DNA of 64,000 bases. It comes from Acetivibrio saccincola (GTDB lineage Bacteria > Bacillota > Clostridia > Acetivibrionales > Acetivibrionaceae). The notes beneath the pieces are model-generated. The model did not search any database, was not told the origin of the DNA, and was given only the letters and a program-made list of their open reading frames with translations. Where the stretch lies: positions 496,001 through 560,000 of the forward strand of contig NZ_CP025197.1 in NCBI RefSeq assembly GCF_002844395.1, given 5' to 3'. The position numbers and the translations under genes are program-made. Below, in pieces: positions 55,483 to 64,000 of the stretch. The first letter of the stretch is position 1; each line of letters opens with the position of its first letter.

Positions 55483-57579
55483 TCAAAATTTATCTATTAT
55501 TTCTAATATATACCTTTGCATTAAAGTACAGTCAAGGGAATCAATTATTCCGTCGCTGTTAAGGTCTGCAGCTGATGTTCCTTTAGGTGTCGGAAACTCA
55601 GATATTATTTCCAATACATATCTTGTCAGTAGAGAGTAATCGGAAGTATTGATAATACCATCGTCATTAAGATCCCCTAGTAAGAGAGGCTCTTCTGATG
55701 ACTCAGGTTCTAAACCAAATATTTTTGTTGCACCATCGTACACAGGCATATATTCAGTTTTTGTTACTACATGGTCACGTACAAGCCCATTGTATGAAAA
55801 ATCATTGTCCGGATTCCAAAAGTCAGTCCCCTGAGGTCCTGAGATGCGGAACTGTACTTCACGCCTGAATTCAGATTGCCCTCCGGGGAAAATATCTGTA
55901 CCGTCTTTAAAAGATATTTTCACATAATATATATTTTCTGAATAGTGTTGCAATTGGGTAATGGTTGCAGGTATTTCTGCCATACGCAGCTCAACTTTTA
56001 TATCCTCAACACCATAACCCGCTTCAAAAACTTCTGTTAGGTCAACATAGTAATTAAATGATAAATCTTTAATTACTCTTGCAGGCCATGCAGATCTATT
56101 ATTTAATTCTGCTTTGATTTCAGTATAATTTGGTCCCATTGAGTTTATGCTGGCTTCTACAAAGAATTCATCTTCAGGTTCTTCTAATGGCGGGAAGTTT
56201 TCATCAGGAGTTCCGCCGTAAAGGGAAACCATTTTTGCAAGAATACCTACAAAACCTGCATTGTAGTCACAAGCCACTTCATTGCATACAAAATCATCAA
56301 TTTTGTCAGTATACTGGTCATTTTGATTAGGTCCTCCCACTAATGCGCCGTAGAGTACATGTCTGTGATAAGGAGGCTCTTTATCAGTGTCGGCCCAGGC
56401 ACCGTGGGCAGTACGGTGATGCGGTCTTTGAGGAGGGTTTTCTCCAAAGCCTACAACAAAGCTTCTTCCTGTACTTCCCAAAGCATAATCTATTTGGGTT
56501 TTAGCAAAATTTTCATAAATTGCTTTTTTATCAGGTGAACAACCTTCCCAATCTGCATAAACACTTGCTATAAATGCAGTGGTTGTTGCATATCTCAGTG
56601 CTCCCCATTGATCAAGCCAGGCCAGACCCTTAGGAGTATACCTTATCCTGTTGCCGTCATATCCGGTTGTCCAGTAATCCAGATGTCTTTCACAGGCTTT
56701 TTTATATTCATCTTTATTAGTTATCCTTGCAAGGAGGATCTGGGTTCCGTATAATACATCATCCCAGCAATGTCCCCATTTATATGCCCAAATATCAGTT
56801 TGTTGCTCGGTATTCCAAAATTCTGTGTAAGATTCTGCCTTTTCAAGATAAGAAATATCATCAGTTGCAAGATATAACCATGTTGCAGCCCAGGTAAGTT
56901 CATCCCAGAATCCGCTCCAGGAATCGTAAAATCCGGCTGCAGCAGTATATGTAGCATCACTTCTTTCAGTATCTGCAAGTTTGAATAAACTTTTTGCATT
57001 ATCAAGATAAACGTCATCATCAAAAATTATTGAACCTATAGCCAGGGCTGCTGCCATTTGCGCTGTTACAGCAGAGCCTCTGCCGGTAAAATAAGGACGT
57101 TCCATTTCCTTTTCGATAACTTCAACAGGTCCCCACCACTTGTGGTCTGCAGCGCCATCCCCTATTTGATATACTACACTTGAACCTTTGTTACAATTAA
57201 CTAAATAATCCAAGACAAATCTTAAATTATTTTCCATATGAATTCTTTGTCCTGACTTGTCAAAACCTTCAGGGTATTCATATAAGGCCCATCCAAGCAT
57301 TGCAGCTGAGTATGCCATAGGCAGGTTAAACTTTACGTGGTCTCCGGCATCATACCAGCCGCCGGTTACATAGTCATTAAGAGTAGAATCCCCACGCCAC
57401 TGGACACGGTTCCAGGAAGGAAGTGGACCGGCCTGCTGGCATTCATAGAAGTAGATGGCCTTTTGAAGTGCTTCAGCGTAGTTGAAAGACTCTTTAGCTG
57501 ATGTTACAGAAATGTTTAGAGGGATTAAAAATACCATTAGCATAGCTAAAGACAAAAAAACACTGGCAACTTTTCTCAT
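55483..57579 (-). CDS. GH9 cellulase with CBM3c and type I dockerin
   Basis: A 698-residue secreted cellulosomal enzyme. Signal peptide (1-28); GH9 catalytic domain (about 30-455) with D77 and D80 in [11 protein letters not shown] and general acid E434 in [11 protein letters not shown]; a CBM3c-like module (about 468-615) that normally helps processive endo-action; and a dockerin (about 633-698) with two calcium-loop repeats ([12 protein letters not shown] and [12 protein letters not shown]). Recognition positions read Thr-Ser and Ser-Leu, close to the C. thermocellum Ser/Thr pattern, consistent with binding the adjacent scaffoldin's cohesins. AAAGGAGGA precedes the ATG. Confidence 0.95.
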   Translation of the reverse strand: MRKVASVFLSLAMLMVFLIPLNISVTSAKESFNYAEALQKAIYFYECQQAGPLPSWNRVQWRGDSTLNDYVTGGWYDAGDHVKFNLPMAYSAAMLGWALYEYPEGFDKSGQRIHMENNLRFVLDYLVNCNKGSSVVYQIGDGAADHKWWGPVEVIEKEMERPYFTGRGSAVTAQMAAALAIGSIIFDDDVYLDNAKSLFKLADTERSDATYTAAAGFYDSWSGFWDELTWAATWLYLATDDISYLEKAESYTEFWNTEQQTDIWAYKWGHCWDDVLYGTQILLARITNKDEYKKACERHLDYWTTGYDGNRIRYTPKGLAWLDQWGALRYATTTAFIASVYADWEGCSPDKKAIYENFAKTQIDYALGSTGRSFVVGFGENPPQRPHHRTAHGAWADTDKEPPYHRHVLYGALVGGPNQNDQYTDKIDDFVCNEVACDYNAGFVGILAKMVSLYGGTPDENFPPLEEPEDEFFVEASINSMGPNYTEIKAELNNRSAWPARVIKDLSFNYYVDLTEVFEAGYGVEDIKVELRMAEIPATITQLQHYSENIYYVKISFKDGTDIFPGGQSEFRREVQFRISGPQGTDFWNPDNDFSYNGLVRDHVVTKTEYMPVYDGATKIFGLEPESSEEPLLLGDLNDDGIINTSDYSLLTRYVLEIISEFPTPKGTSAADLNSDGIIDSLDCTLMQRYILEIIDKF

Positions 57580-57953
57580 TTAAATATCCTCCTTTATTAA
57601 AAAATATATAATTTAAATAAAAATTTTATTCTGTTAGCCTATAATTAAATTATATACTATTTGCATTGTCACATCTAGCAAAAAACAAAAAAACAATGTT
57701 TTTTCAAAGGAAAATATTTCAGGTATAATGTCAGGTGGAATACCCATTAAATACTTTATAATTGTCTATACTATTTATCACTTTTTCTAACAAAATTTAC
57801 TTACAAAAATAAAAGTACGTACATGTACACAAAAAAAATATTATTAACGAAAGATATGTAAGGAGGACACAGGATTAAAAAAATTTTTTTCCAAATATTA
57901 ATTTAAGAATCTAATTATAAAATAAAAACAAACGCTTTAATTTTGAAAAAATG

Positions 57954-57982
57954 TTGAAACAAAATCAAATTTAATATATAAT
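57954..57982 (+). promoter_or_regulatory. SigmaA-type promoter upstream of cipA
   Basis: TTGAAA at 57954-57959 and TATAAT at 57977-57982 with 17-bp spacing, the best match in the region. SigI-type promoters control cellulosome genes in C. thermocellum; a second promoter of that type may exist but I cannot identify it with confidence. Confidence 0.7.
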
Positions 57983-58310
57983 GAAATTAAAAATAGAGTA
58001 TTTTGATAACAACTATGTATTAAGGGGAAAAAGGGGATTAGTTTTATTTGTATGTCTTATATGTTGGTTTTTACATTTTAATTATGTTATAAGCCTTTTG
58101 TTCCCGTTAATACTAAGTTAATATATAAATAAAATTTTTGATTAGGGAGGAATCTGGGGGAAAAATCAAATCTATACTACAATTAAATCCTTATAGAGAT
58201 ATATACTAGAGGAGTACTTTTGTTTAAAAACATAGTCTGATTACAATACAGAATTCAAAACAGTTGCAGGATTGATTGTTCTAAAGAACCAGCATCTACA
58301 TAACAACCAT

Positions 58311-58326
58311 AATAACAATTGTTATT
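58311..58326. promoter_or_regulatory. Perfect 16-bp palindrome in the cipA leader
   Basis: AATAACAATTGTTATT is fully self-complementary. It lies about 330 bp after the predicted promoter and 226 bp before the cipA start. It may be a protein-binding site or simply AT-rich chance. Confidence 0.45.
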
Positions 58327-58386
58327 ACATTCAATTCAATCTCTAGTCTTGTTACAAACTCTCTGGTATTAAAAAAATAAAAACTC

Positions 58387-58422
58387 ACATGTGGCAAGTG
58401 ACATACATGTGGCAAGTGACAT
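58387..58422. repeat. Tandem 18-bp direct repeat upstream of cipA
   Basis: Two perfect head-to-tail copies of ACATGTGGCAAGTGACAT (58387-58404 and 58405-58422). Each unit has ATGT/ACAT ends and is GC-richer than its surroundings, as expected for an operator array. It lies 130 bp before the cipA start, inside the predicted leader. Confidence 0.8.
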
Positions 58423-58474
58423 TATGCATGTTATTAACATTGCTTTATTTTGATTTGCTTTAAATTAAGTATAT

Positions 58475-58498
58475 AAGGTATTTACTTATAAATACCTT
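58475..58498 (+). promoter_or_regulatory. Stem-loop in the cipA leader
   Basis: A perfect 10-bp stem (58475-58484 with 58489-58498) and 4-nt loop, about 40 nt before the Shine-Dalgarno GGGAGG (58539-58544). There is no adjacent T-run of terminator type. It may stabilise the message. Confidence 0.55.
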
Positions 58499-58551
58499 TA
58501 AAGGTCTTTTTATTAAGATCATACATCATTAATTTTATGGGAGGAATGGTA

Positions 58552-61500
58552 ATGAAAAAAGTCATCAGTATGCTTGTAGTTGTTGCGATGCTAACCGCTA
58601 TATTTGCAGCAGGGGTTATACCAAATTCATTGGTTTTGGCATCTCAAGAACTAACAGTAAAAGTTGGAAGTGTCCAGGGTAGTGCTGGAACAACAGTAAA
58701 AATACCAGTGGAACTTTCAGGGGTGCCAGCAAAGGGGATAAACAATAGTGACTTTGTACTTACATATGATCCTAGTGTGCTGGAGGTAGTGGAAGTAGAA
58801 CCAGGAGACATAATTAAAGGTGGTTCACTGGATTTTAAATCATACGTAAATGCTTCTGCAGGCAGAATATCAACAATGTTTGTAGACGAAACAGGCGTCG
58901 GCAACCGTATGATTGACAGAGACGGGGTATATCTAACAATAACAGCAAAGGTTTTAAAGGAGCAGCCAGCTGTTATATCTTTAGCTACCGACAAAAGAGG
59001 AATATTTGCAGATTACGATTTAAATCTAATACAATTTAAGTTTGAAGAAGGTGGGGTTAATTTAAGTTCATCACAGCCAACATCATCACCAAAGCCAACA
59101 CCGTCAACACCACCAGCAGGTGACGGAACAACATTGACAGTGGCAAGTGTAGATGCGAGCGTAGGTGAAACAGTTGAAATACCTCTATATTTGACAGGGG
59201 TACCATCAAGCGGAATAAACAACTGTGACTTCATACTATGGTACGAGCCAAGTGTAATTGAAGTTACTAACATTAGTGCAGGCTCAATAATAGTAAATGG
59301 TGCACAAGACTTTAAGTCATATATAAACAAAGACAACGGCAGATTGTCCTTCATGTTTGTAGACGAGACAGGTTTAGGTAACCGCATGATTAAGTCAGAC
59401 GGTGTATTTGCAGTAATAACAGCAAAGGTATTGACTAATGCGGCTGCACCAATAACAGTTGCAAAAGAAGGTGTATTTGCAGATTATGATTTAAATAAAA
59501 TAGCAGTTAAATTTGTAGAAGGTGGGGTTAACTTAGGTTCTTCAACACAGCCAACATCATCACCAAAACCAACTACATCACCAACAACATCACCAAAGCC
59601 AACACCGTCAACACCACCAGCAGGTGACGGAACAACATTGACAGTGGCAAGTGTAGATGCGAGCGTAGGTGAAACAGTTGAGATACCTCTATATTTGACG
59701 GGGGTACCATCAAGCGGAATAAACAACTGTGACTTCATACTATGGTACGAGCCAAGTGTGATTGAAGTTACTAACATTAGTGCAGGCTCAATAATAGTAA
59801 ATGGTGCACAAGACTTTAAGTCATATATAAACAAAGACAACGGCAGATTGTCCTTCATGTTTGTAGACGAGACAGGTTTAGGTAACCGCATGATTAAGTC
59901 AGACGGTGTATTTGCAGTAATAACAGCAAAAGTATTGACTAATGCAGCTGCACCAATAACAGTTGCAAAAGAAGGTGTATTTGCAGATTATGATTTAAAT
60001 AAAATAGCAGTTAAATTTGTAGAAGGTGGAGTTAACTTAGGTTCTTCAACACAGCCAACATCATCACCAAAACCAACTGCATCACCATCACCAAGGCCAA
60101 CGACATCACCATCACCACAACAACCATCAGGAAATCTAAAAGTTGAGTTCTATAACTCAAACAGAGCTTCCAGCAGTAGTTCTATACATCCACAATTTAG
60201 ATTGACTAATACTGGAAGCACACCGATTAATTTAGCTGATGTTACATTAAGGTATTACTTCACAATTGATGGAAATCAGTCACAGACTTTCTGGTGTGAC
60301 CATGCAGCTAAAACAGGTAATCAATATGAGGCAATAACTTCAGCTGTAACTGGTAAGTTTTCATCAATAAGCAGTGGTGCAAGCAATGCAGACCATTATC
60401 TAGAAATTAGTTTTTCAAGTTCAGCAGGAACCTTAGAAGCAAACAGACCTGTTGAAATACAAGGAAGATTTGCTAAGAATGATTGGTCAAATTATAACCA
60501 GTCAAATGACTATTCATTTAATGCAAATGCATCCGGTTATACTGAGTGGGATAAGGTAACAGCTTACATAAACGGTCAATTAGTATGGGGTGTAGAACCA
60601 GGTGGCTCACAACAACCATCACCAAAACCAACAACATCACCAAAACCAACAACATCACCAAAACCAACAACATCACCAAAACCAACTACGTCACCAAGCC
60701 CAACAGTACCACCAGGAGCATTGGTTATAGATATAGCTACAGTAGCTGCAAATCCTGGAGATAAAGTAGAAATACCAATACGCTTCAATAATGTACCATC
60801 AAGCGGAATAAACAACTGTGACTTCATACTATGGTATGATCCAGACGTAGTAGATGTAACAGAAATAGTACCTGGATCAATAATAATAAACGGTGCACAA
60901 GACTTTAAGTCATATATAAATAAAGACAACGGCAGATTGTCCTTTATGTTCGTGGACGAGACAGGATTAGGTAACCGAATGATTAAATCAGACGGAGTAT
61001 TTGCAGTACTTAAAGCAACAATCAAATCAACAGCACCAAATGGACTAAGTGAAATAACAGTAGCAAAAGAAGGAGTATTTGCAGACTATGACCTGAATAA
61101 AATACCAGCAAGATATAATGAAGGTGGAGTAGATGTTGGAGGTTCAGTACAACCTACATCATCACCAATGCCAGATGGATTTACAGTAGTAATTGATACA
61201 GTTGTAGCAAAAGCCGGAGATAAAGTAGAAATACCAATACGCTTCAATAATGTACCATCAAGCGGAATAAACAACTGTGACTTCATACTATGGTATGATC
61301 CAGACGTAGTAGATGTAACAGAAATAGTACCTGGATCAATAATAATAAACGGTGCACAAGACTTTAAGTCATATATAAATAAAGACAACGGCAGATTGTC
61401 CTTTATGTTCGTGGACGAGACAGGATTAGGTAACCGAATGATTAAATCAGACGGAGTATTTGCAGTACTTAAAGCAACAATCAAATCAACAGCACCAAAT

Positions 61501-64000
61501 GGACTAAGTGAAATAACAGTAGCAAAAGAAGGAGTATATGCAGACTATGATCTAAACAAAATACCGGTAACATATATAACCGGAGGAGTAGATGTTGGAG
61601 GTACACCACAACCAACGACATCACCAAAGCCAACAACATCACCGAAACCAACACAGCTTCCAGACGGATTTGGAGTAATAATAGATACAGTAGCAGCGAA
61701 AGCAGGCGACACAATAGAAATACCAATAAGCTTTAACAATGTACCATCAAGTGGAATAAACAACTGTGACTTCATACTATGGTATGATCCAGATGTAGTA
61801 GATGTAACAGAAATAGTACCTGGACCGATAATAATAAACGGTGCACAAGACTTTAAGTCATATATAAATAAAGACAATGGCAGATTGTCCTTCATGTTCG
61901 TGGACGAGACAGGATTAGGTAACCGCATGATTAAGACAGATGGAGTATTTGCAGTATTGAAGGCAAAAGTAAGCTCAACAGCACCAAACGGACTAAGTGA
62001 AATAACAGTAGCAAAAGAAGGAGTATATGCAGACTATGATCTAAACAAAATACCAGTAACATATGTAACTGGAGGAGTAGATGTTGGAGCAGAACCACAA
62101 CCAACGACATCACCAAAGCCAACAACATCACCGAAACCAACACAGCTTCCAGACGGATTTGGAGTAATAATAGATACAGTAGCAGCGAAAGCAGGCGACA
62201 CAATAGAAATACCAATACGCTTCAATAATGTACCATCAAGTGGAATAAACAACTGTGACTTCATACTATGGTATGATCCAGATGTAGTAGATGTAACAGA
62301 AATAGTGCCTGGACCGATAATAATAAACGGTGCACAAGACTTTAAGTCATATATAAATAAAGACAATGGCAGATTGTCCTTCATGTTCGTGGACGAGACA
62401 GGATTAGGTAACCGCATGATTAAGACAGATGGAGTATTTGCAGTATTGAAGGCAAAAGTAAGCTCAACAGCACCAAACGGACTAAGTGAAATAACAGTAG
62501 CAAAAGAAGGAGTATATGCAGACTATGATCTAAACAAAATACCAGTAACATATGTAACTGGAGGAGATGTTGGAGCAGAACCACAACCAACGACATCACC
62601 AAAGCCAACAACATCACCGAAACCAACACAGCTTCCAGACGGATTTGGAGTAATAATAGATACAGTAGCAGCGAAAGCAGGCGACACAATAGAAATACCA
62701 ATACGCTTCAATAATGTACCATCAAGTGGAATAAACAACTGTGACTTCATACTATGGTATGATCCAGATGTAGTAGATGTAACAGAAATAGTGCCTGGAC
62801 CGATAATAATAAACGGTGCACAAGACTTTAAGTCATATATAAATAAAGACAATGGCAGATTGTCCTTCATGTTCGTGGACGAGACAGGATTAGGTAACCG
62901 CATGATTAAGACAGATGGAGTATTTGCAGTATTGAAGGCAAAAGTAAGCTCAACAGCACCAAACGGACTAAGTGAAATAACAGTAGCAAAAGAAGGAGTA
63001 TATGCAGACTATGATCTAAACAAAATACCAGTAACATATGTAACCGGAGGAGTAAATGTAGGAGAAGAACCAGAGCCAACAACATCACCAGAACCTACAA
63101 CTTCACCGGAACCAACAACATCACCAGAACCAACACAGCTACCAGACGGATTTGGAGTAATAATAGGTACAGTAGCAGCGAAAGCAGGTGACACAATAGA
63201 AATACCAATAAGCTTTAACAATGTACCATCAAGTGGAATAAACAACTGTGACTTCATACTATGGTATGATCCAGATGTAGTAGATGTAACAGAAATAGTA
63301 CCTGGACCGATAATAATAAACGGTGCACAAGACTTTAAGTCATATATAAATAAAGACAATGGCAGATTGTCCTTCATGTTCGTGGACGAGACAGGATTAG
63401 GTAACCGCATGATTAAGACAGACGGAGTATTTGCAGTATTGAAGGCAAAAGTAAGCTCAACAGCACCAAACGGACTAAGTGAAATAACAGTAGCAAAAGA
63501 AGGAGTATATGCAGACTATGATCTAAACAAAATACCAGTAACATATGTAACCGGAGGAGTAAATGTAGGAGAAGAACCAGAGCCAACAACATCACCAGAA
63601 CCTACAACTTCACCGGAACCAACAACATCACCAGAACCAACACAGCTACCAGACGGATTTGGAGTAATAATAGGTACAGTAGCAGCGAAAGCAGGCGACA
63701 CAATAGAAATACCAATAAGCTTTAACAATGTACCATCAAGTGGAATAAACAACTGTGACTTCATACTATGGTATGATCCAGATGTAGTAGATGTAACAGA
63801 AATAGTACCTGGACCGATAATAATAAACGGTGCACAAGACTTTAAGTCATATATAAATAAAGACAATGGCAGATTGTCCTTCATGTTCGTGGACGAGACA
63901 GGATTAGGTAACCGCATGATTAAGACAGACGGAGTATTTGCAGTATTGAAGGCAAAAGTAAGCTCAACAGCACCAAACGGACTAAGTGAAATAACAGTAG
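58552..64000 (+). CDS. cipA: CipA-like cellulosome scaffoldin, 3' end beyond window
   Basis: Open without a stop to the window edge: more than 1,816 residues. Signal peptide (1-31), then type I cohesins at 58651-59061, 59134-59535 and 59638-60039; a CBM3a-type module at 60130-60603 with intact aromatic cellulose-binding motifs (TFWCDHAA, QGRFAKNDWSNY); then cohesins at 60721-61137, 61180-61596, 61669-62085, 62158-62571, 62644-63060, 63151-63567 and a partial one from 63658. Linkers are Pro/Thr/Ser-rich. It organises dockerin enzymes on cellulose. C. thermocellum CipA has two cohesins before its CBM; here there are three. An X-module and type II dockerin should follow off-window. Confidence 0.96.
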   Translation, partial: MKKVISMLVVVAMLTAIFAAGVIPNSLVLASQELTVKVGSVQGSAGTTVKIPVELSGVPAKGINNSDFVLTYDPSVLEVVEVEPGDIIKGGSLDFKSYVNASAGRISTMFVDETGVGNRMIDRDGVYLTITAKVLKEQPAVISLATDKRGIFADYDLNLIQFKFEEGGVNLSSSQPTSSPKPTPSTPPAGDGTTLTVASVDASVGETVEIPLYLTGVPSSGINNCDFILWYEPSVIEVTNISAGSIIVNGAQDFKSYINKDNGRLSFMFVDETGLGNRMIKSDGVFAVITAKVLTNAAAPITVAKEGVFADYDLNKIAVKFVEGGVNLGSSTQPTSSPKPTTSPTTSPKPTPSTPPAGDGTTLTVASVDASVGETVEIPLYLTGVPSSGINNCDFILWYEPSVIEVTNISAGSIIVNGAQDFKSYINKDNGRLSFMFVDETGLGNRMIKSDGVFAVITAKVLTNAAAPITVAKEGVFADYDLNKIAVKFVEGGVNLGSSTQPTSSPKPTASPSPRPTTSPSPQQPSGNLKVEFYNSNRASSSSSIHPQFRLTNTGSTPINLADVTLRYYFTIDGNQSQTFWCDHAAKTGNQYEAITSAVTGKFSSISSGASNADHYLEISFSSSAGTLEANRPVEIQGRFAKNDWSNYNQSNDYSFNANASGYTEWDKVTAYINGQLVWGVEPGGSQQPSPKPTTSPKPTTSPKPTTSPKPTTSPSPTVPPGALVIDIATVAANPGDKVEIPIRFNNVPSSGINNCDFILWYDPDVVDVTEIVPGSIIINGAQDFKSYINKDNGRLSFMFVDETGLGNRMIKSDGVFAVLKATIKSTAPNGLSEITVAKEGVFADYDLNKIPARYNEGGVDVGGSVQPTSSPMPDGFTVVIDTVVAKAGDKVEIPIRFNNVPSSGINNCDFILWYDPDVVDVTEIVPGSIIINGAQDFKSYINKDNGRLSFMFVDETGLGNRMIKSDGVFAVLKATIKSTAPNGLSEITVAKEGVYADYDLNKIPVTYITGGVDVGGTPQPTTSPKPTTSPKPTQLPDGFGVIIDTVAAKAGDTIEIPISFNNVPSSGINNCDFILWYDPDVVDVTEIVPGPIIINGAQDFKSYINKDNGRLSFMFVDETGLGNRMIKTDGVFAVLKAKVSSTAPNGLSEITVAKEGVYADYDLNKIPVTYVTGGVDVGAEPQPTTSPKPTTSPKPTQLPDGFGVIIDTVAAKAGDTIEIPIRFNNVPSSGINNCDFILWYDPDVVDVTEIVPGPIIINGAQDFKSYINKDNGRLSFMFVDETGLGNRMIKTDGVFAVLKAKVSSTAPNGLSEITVAKEGVYADYDLNKIPVTYVTGGDVGAEPQPTTSPKPTTSPKPTQLPDGFGVIIDTVAAKAGDTIEIPIRFNNVPSSGINNCDFILWYDPDVVDVTEIVPGPIIINGAQDFKSYINKDNGRLSFMFVDETGLGNRMIKTDGVFAVLKAKVSSTAPNGLSEITVAKEGVYADYDLNKIPVTYVTGGVNVGEEPEPTTSPEPTTSPEPTTSPEPTQLPDGFGVIIGTVAAKAGDTIEIPISFNNVPSSGINNCDFILWYDPDVVDVTEIVPGPIIINGAQDFKSYINKDNGRLSFMFVDETGLGNRMIKTDGVFAVLKAKVSSTAPNGLSEITVAKEGVYADYDLNKIPVTYVTGGVNVGEEPEPTTSPEPTTSPEPTTSPEPTQLPDGFGVIIGTVAAKAGDTIEIPISFNNVPSSGINNCDFILWYDPDVVDVTEIVPGPIIINGAQDFKSYINKDNGRLSFMFVDETGLGNRMIKTDGVFAVLKAKVSSTAPNGLSEITV
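60757..64000 (+). repeat. Near-identical DNA repeats encoding cohesins 4-10
   Basis: Long exact repeats lie within cipA. 60757-61078 equals 61216-61537 (322 bp). 62079-62558 equals 62565-63044 (480 bp, covering linker plus cohesin 7/8). 63190-63493 equals 63697-64000 (304 bp, cut by the window). Unit lengths are 459, 489, 486, 507 and 507 bp. Cohesin 7 ends one Val codon short. Synonymous sites are also identical, which points to recent duplication or gene conversion. Copy number in any short-read assembly should be treated with caution. Confidence 0.93.

Larger units (their letters stand above)
57580..58551 (+). other. 972-bp divergent control region between GH9 and cipA
   Basis: No credible ORF. 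The region is AT-rich and holds a 10-bp palindrome GTACATGTAC (57819-57828), an orphan AAGGAGG near 57859 with no start codon after it, a sigmaA promoter (57954-57982), a 16-bp palindrome (58311-58326), a tandem 18-bp repeat (58387-58422) and a leader hairpin (58475-58498). A second TATAAT at 57724-57729 has only a poor -35. A long untranslated cipA leader of about 560 nt is implied if the main promoter is the one at 57954. Confidence 0.7.

Noticed and set aside
57829-57860. Possible SigI-type promoter (A-tract followed by CGAA) and AAGGAGG
   Set aside because: The A-tract and CGAA are common by chance in such AT-rich DNA, the site is about 700 bp from cipA, and no start codon follows the AAGGAGG.
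57925-57945. A cre-like catabolite site around AAACGCTTTAA
   Set aside because: Only the central part fits the consensus and dyad symmetry is poor, so it was not listed as a feature.
60610-63650. Short regularly spaced repeats resembling a CRISPR array
   Set aside because: The repeats are in-frame Pro/Thr linkers and cohesin modules of one open reading frame; there are no unique short spacers and no cas genes.
58644-63917. Many similar 60-135-residue ORFs on the minus strand under cipA
   Set aside because: They recur with the cohesin unit, lack ribosome-binding sites and simply reflect the repeated coding strand read in reverse.

Overview
The window looks like a chromosomal stretch from a low-GC, anaerobic, spore-forming, cellulosome-producing clostridium of the Acetivibrio/Hungateiclostridium type. 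The strongest sign is the right end: a CipA-like primary scaffoldin (signal peptide, at least ten type I cohesins, one family 3 carbohydrate-binding module) that runs off the window, with a dockerin-bearing GH9 cellulase transcribed away from it. An S-layer-homology protein, two SleB-type cortex hydrolases and a SpoIIIE-like translocase fit a Gram-positive spore former. The xylose isomerase/xylulokinase pair argues against C. thermocellum, which lacks this pathway. A xylan-using relative such as A. saccincola is possible, but that is inference.

Layout. (1) 1-14931: an aldouronate/xylo-oligosaccharide locus. It has a YesM/YesN-like two-component system, a CUT1 ABC transporter (lipoprotein plus two permeases, no local ATPase), a GH67 alpha-glucuronidase, a GH3 beta-xylosidase-like enzyme, xylB, xylA and galM. 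Import, intracellular trimming and entry into the pentose phosphate pathway are all encoded in order. (2) 14940-27069: housekeeping genes (metY with a structured leader, an AI-2E-type permease, a guanylate-kinase-like gene, trpBA, citrate synthase) mixed with envelope genes (SLH-M15 peptidase, two SleB hydrolases, a PpiC-type lipoprotein). (3) 27277-33082: an unusual signalling island. Two related response regulators on the minus strand diverge from a class I isoprenoid-synthase-fold gene and a 73-residue NHLP-like precursor peptide ending in Trp. A 7TM-DISM histidine kinase converges on the peptide gene. The gene set resembles the Bacillus ComQXPA prenyl-peptide quorum-sensing system, but its leader, kinase and regulator families differ. 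This is the best candidate for an undescribed system. (4) 33449-46053: a DUF4015 lipoprotein, serA, a DUF896 protein, a PIG-V-like mannosyltransferase, a MoxR-DUF58-transglutaminase operon, a YfbR-like HD phosphohydrolase, and an FtsK/SpoIIIE translocase with tandem 13-residue repeats. (5) 46122-55379: carB, then a pseudo-rhomboid/zinc-ribbon, FHA, SEDS and PBP cluster, then psd and a HAD hydrolase. (6) 55483-64000: the GH9-CBM3-dockerin cellulase, a 972-bp divergent control region and cipA.

Gene ends were checked against stop codons. Several starts were moved to the codon best served by a Shine-Dalgarno sequence. I saw no rRNA, tRNA, CRISPR array, insertion sequence or prophage. No database search was possible, so family calls rest on recognised motifs and layout.
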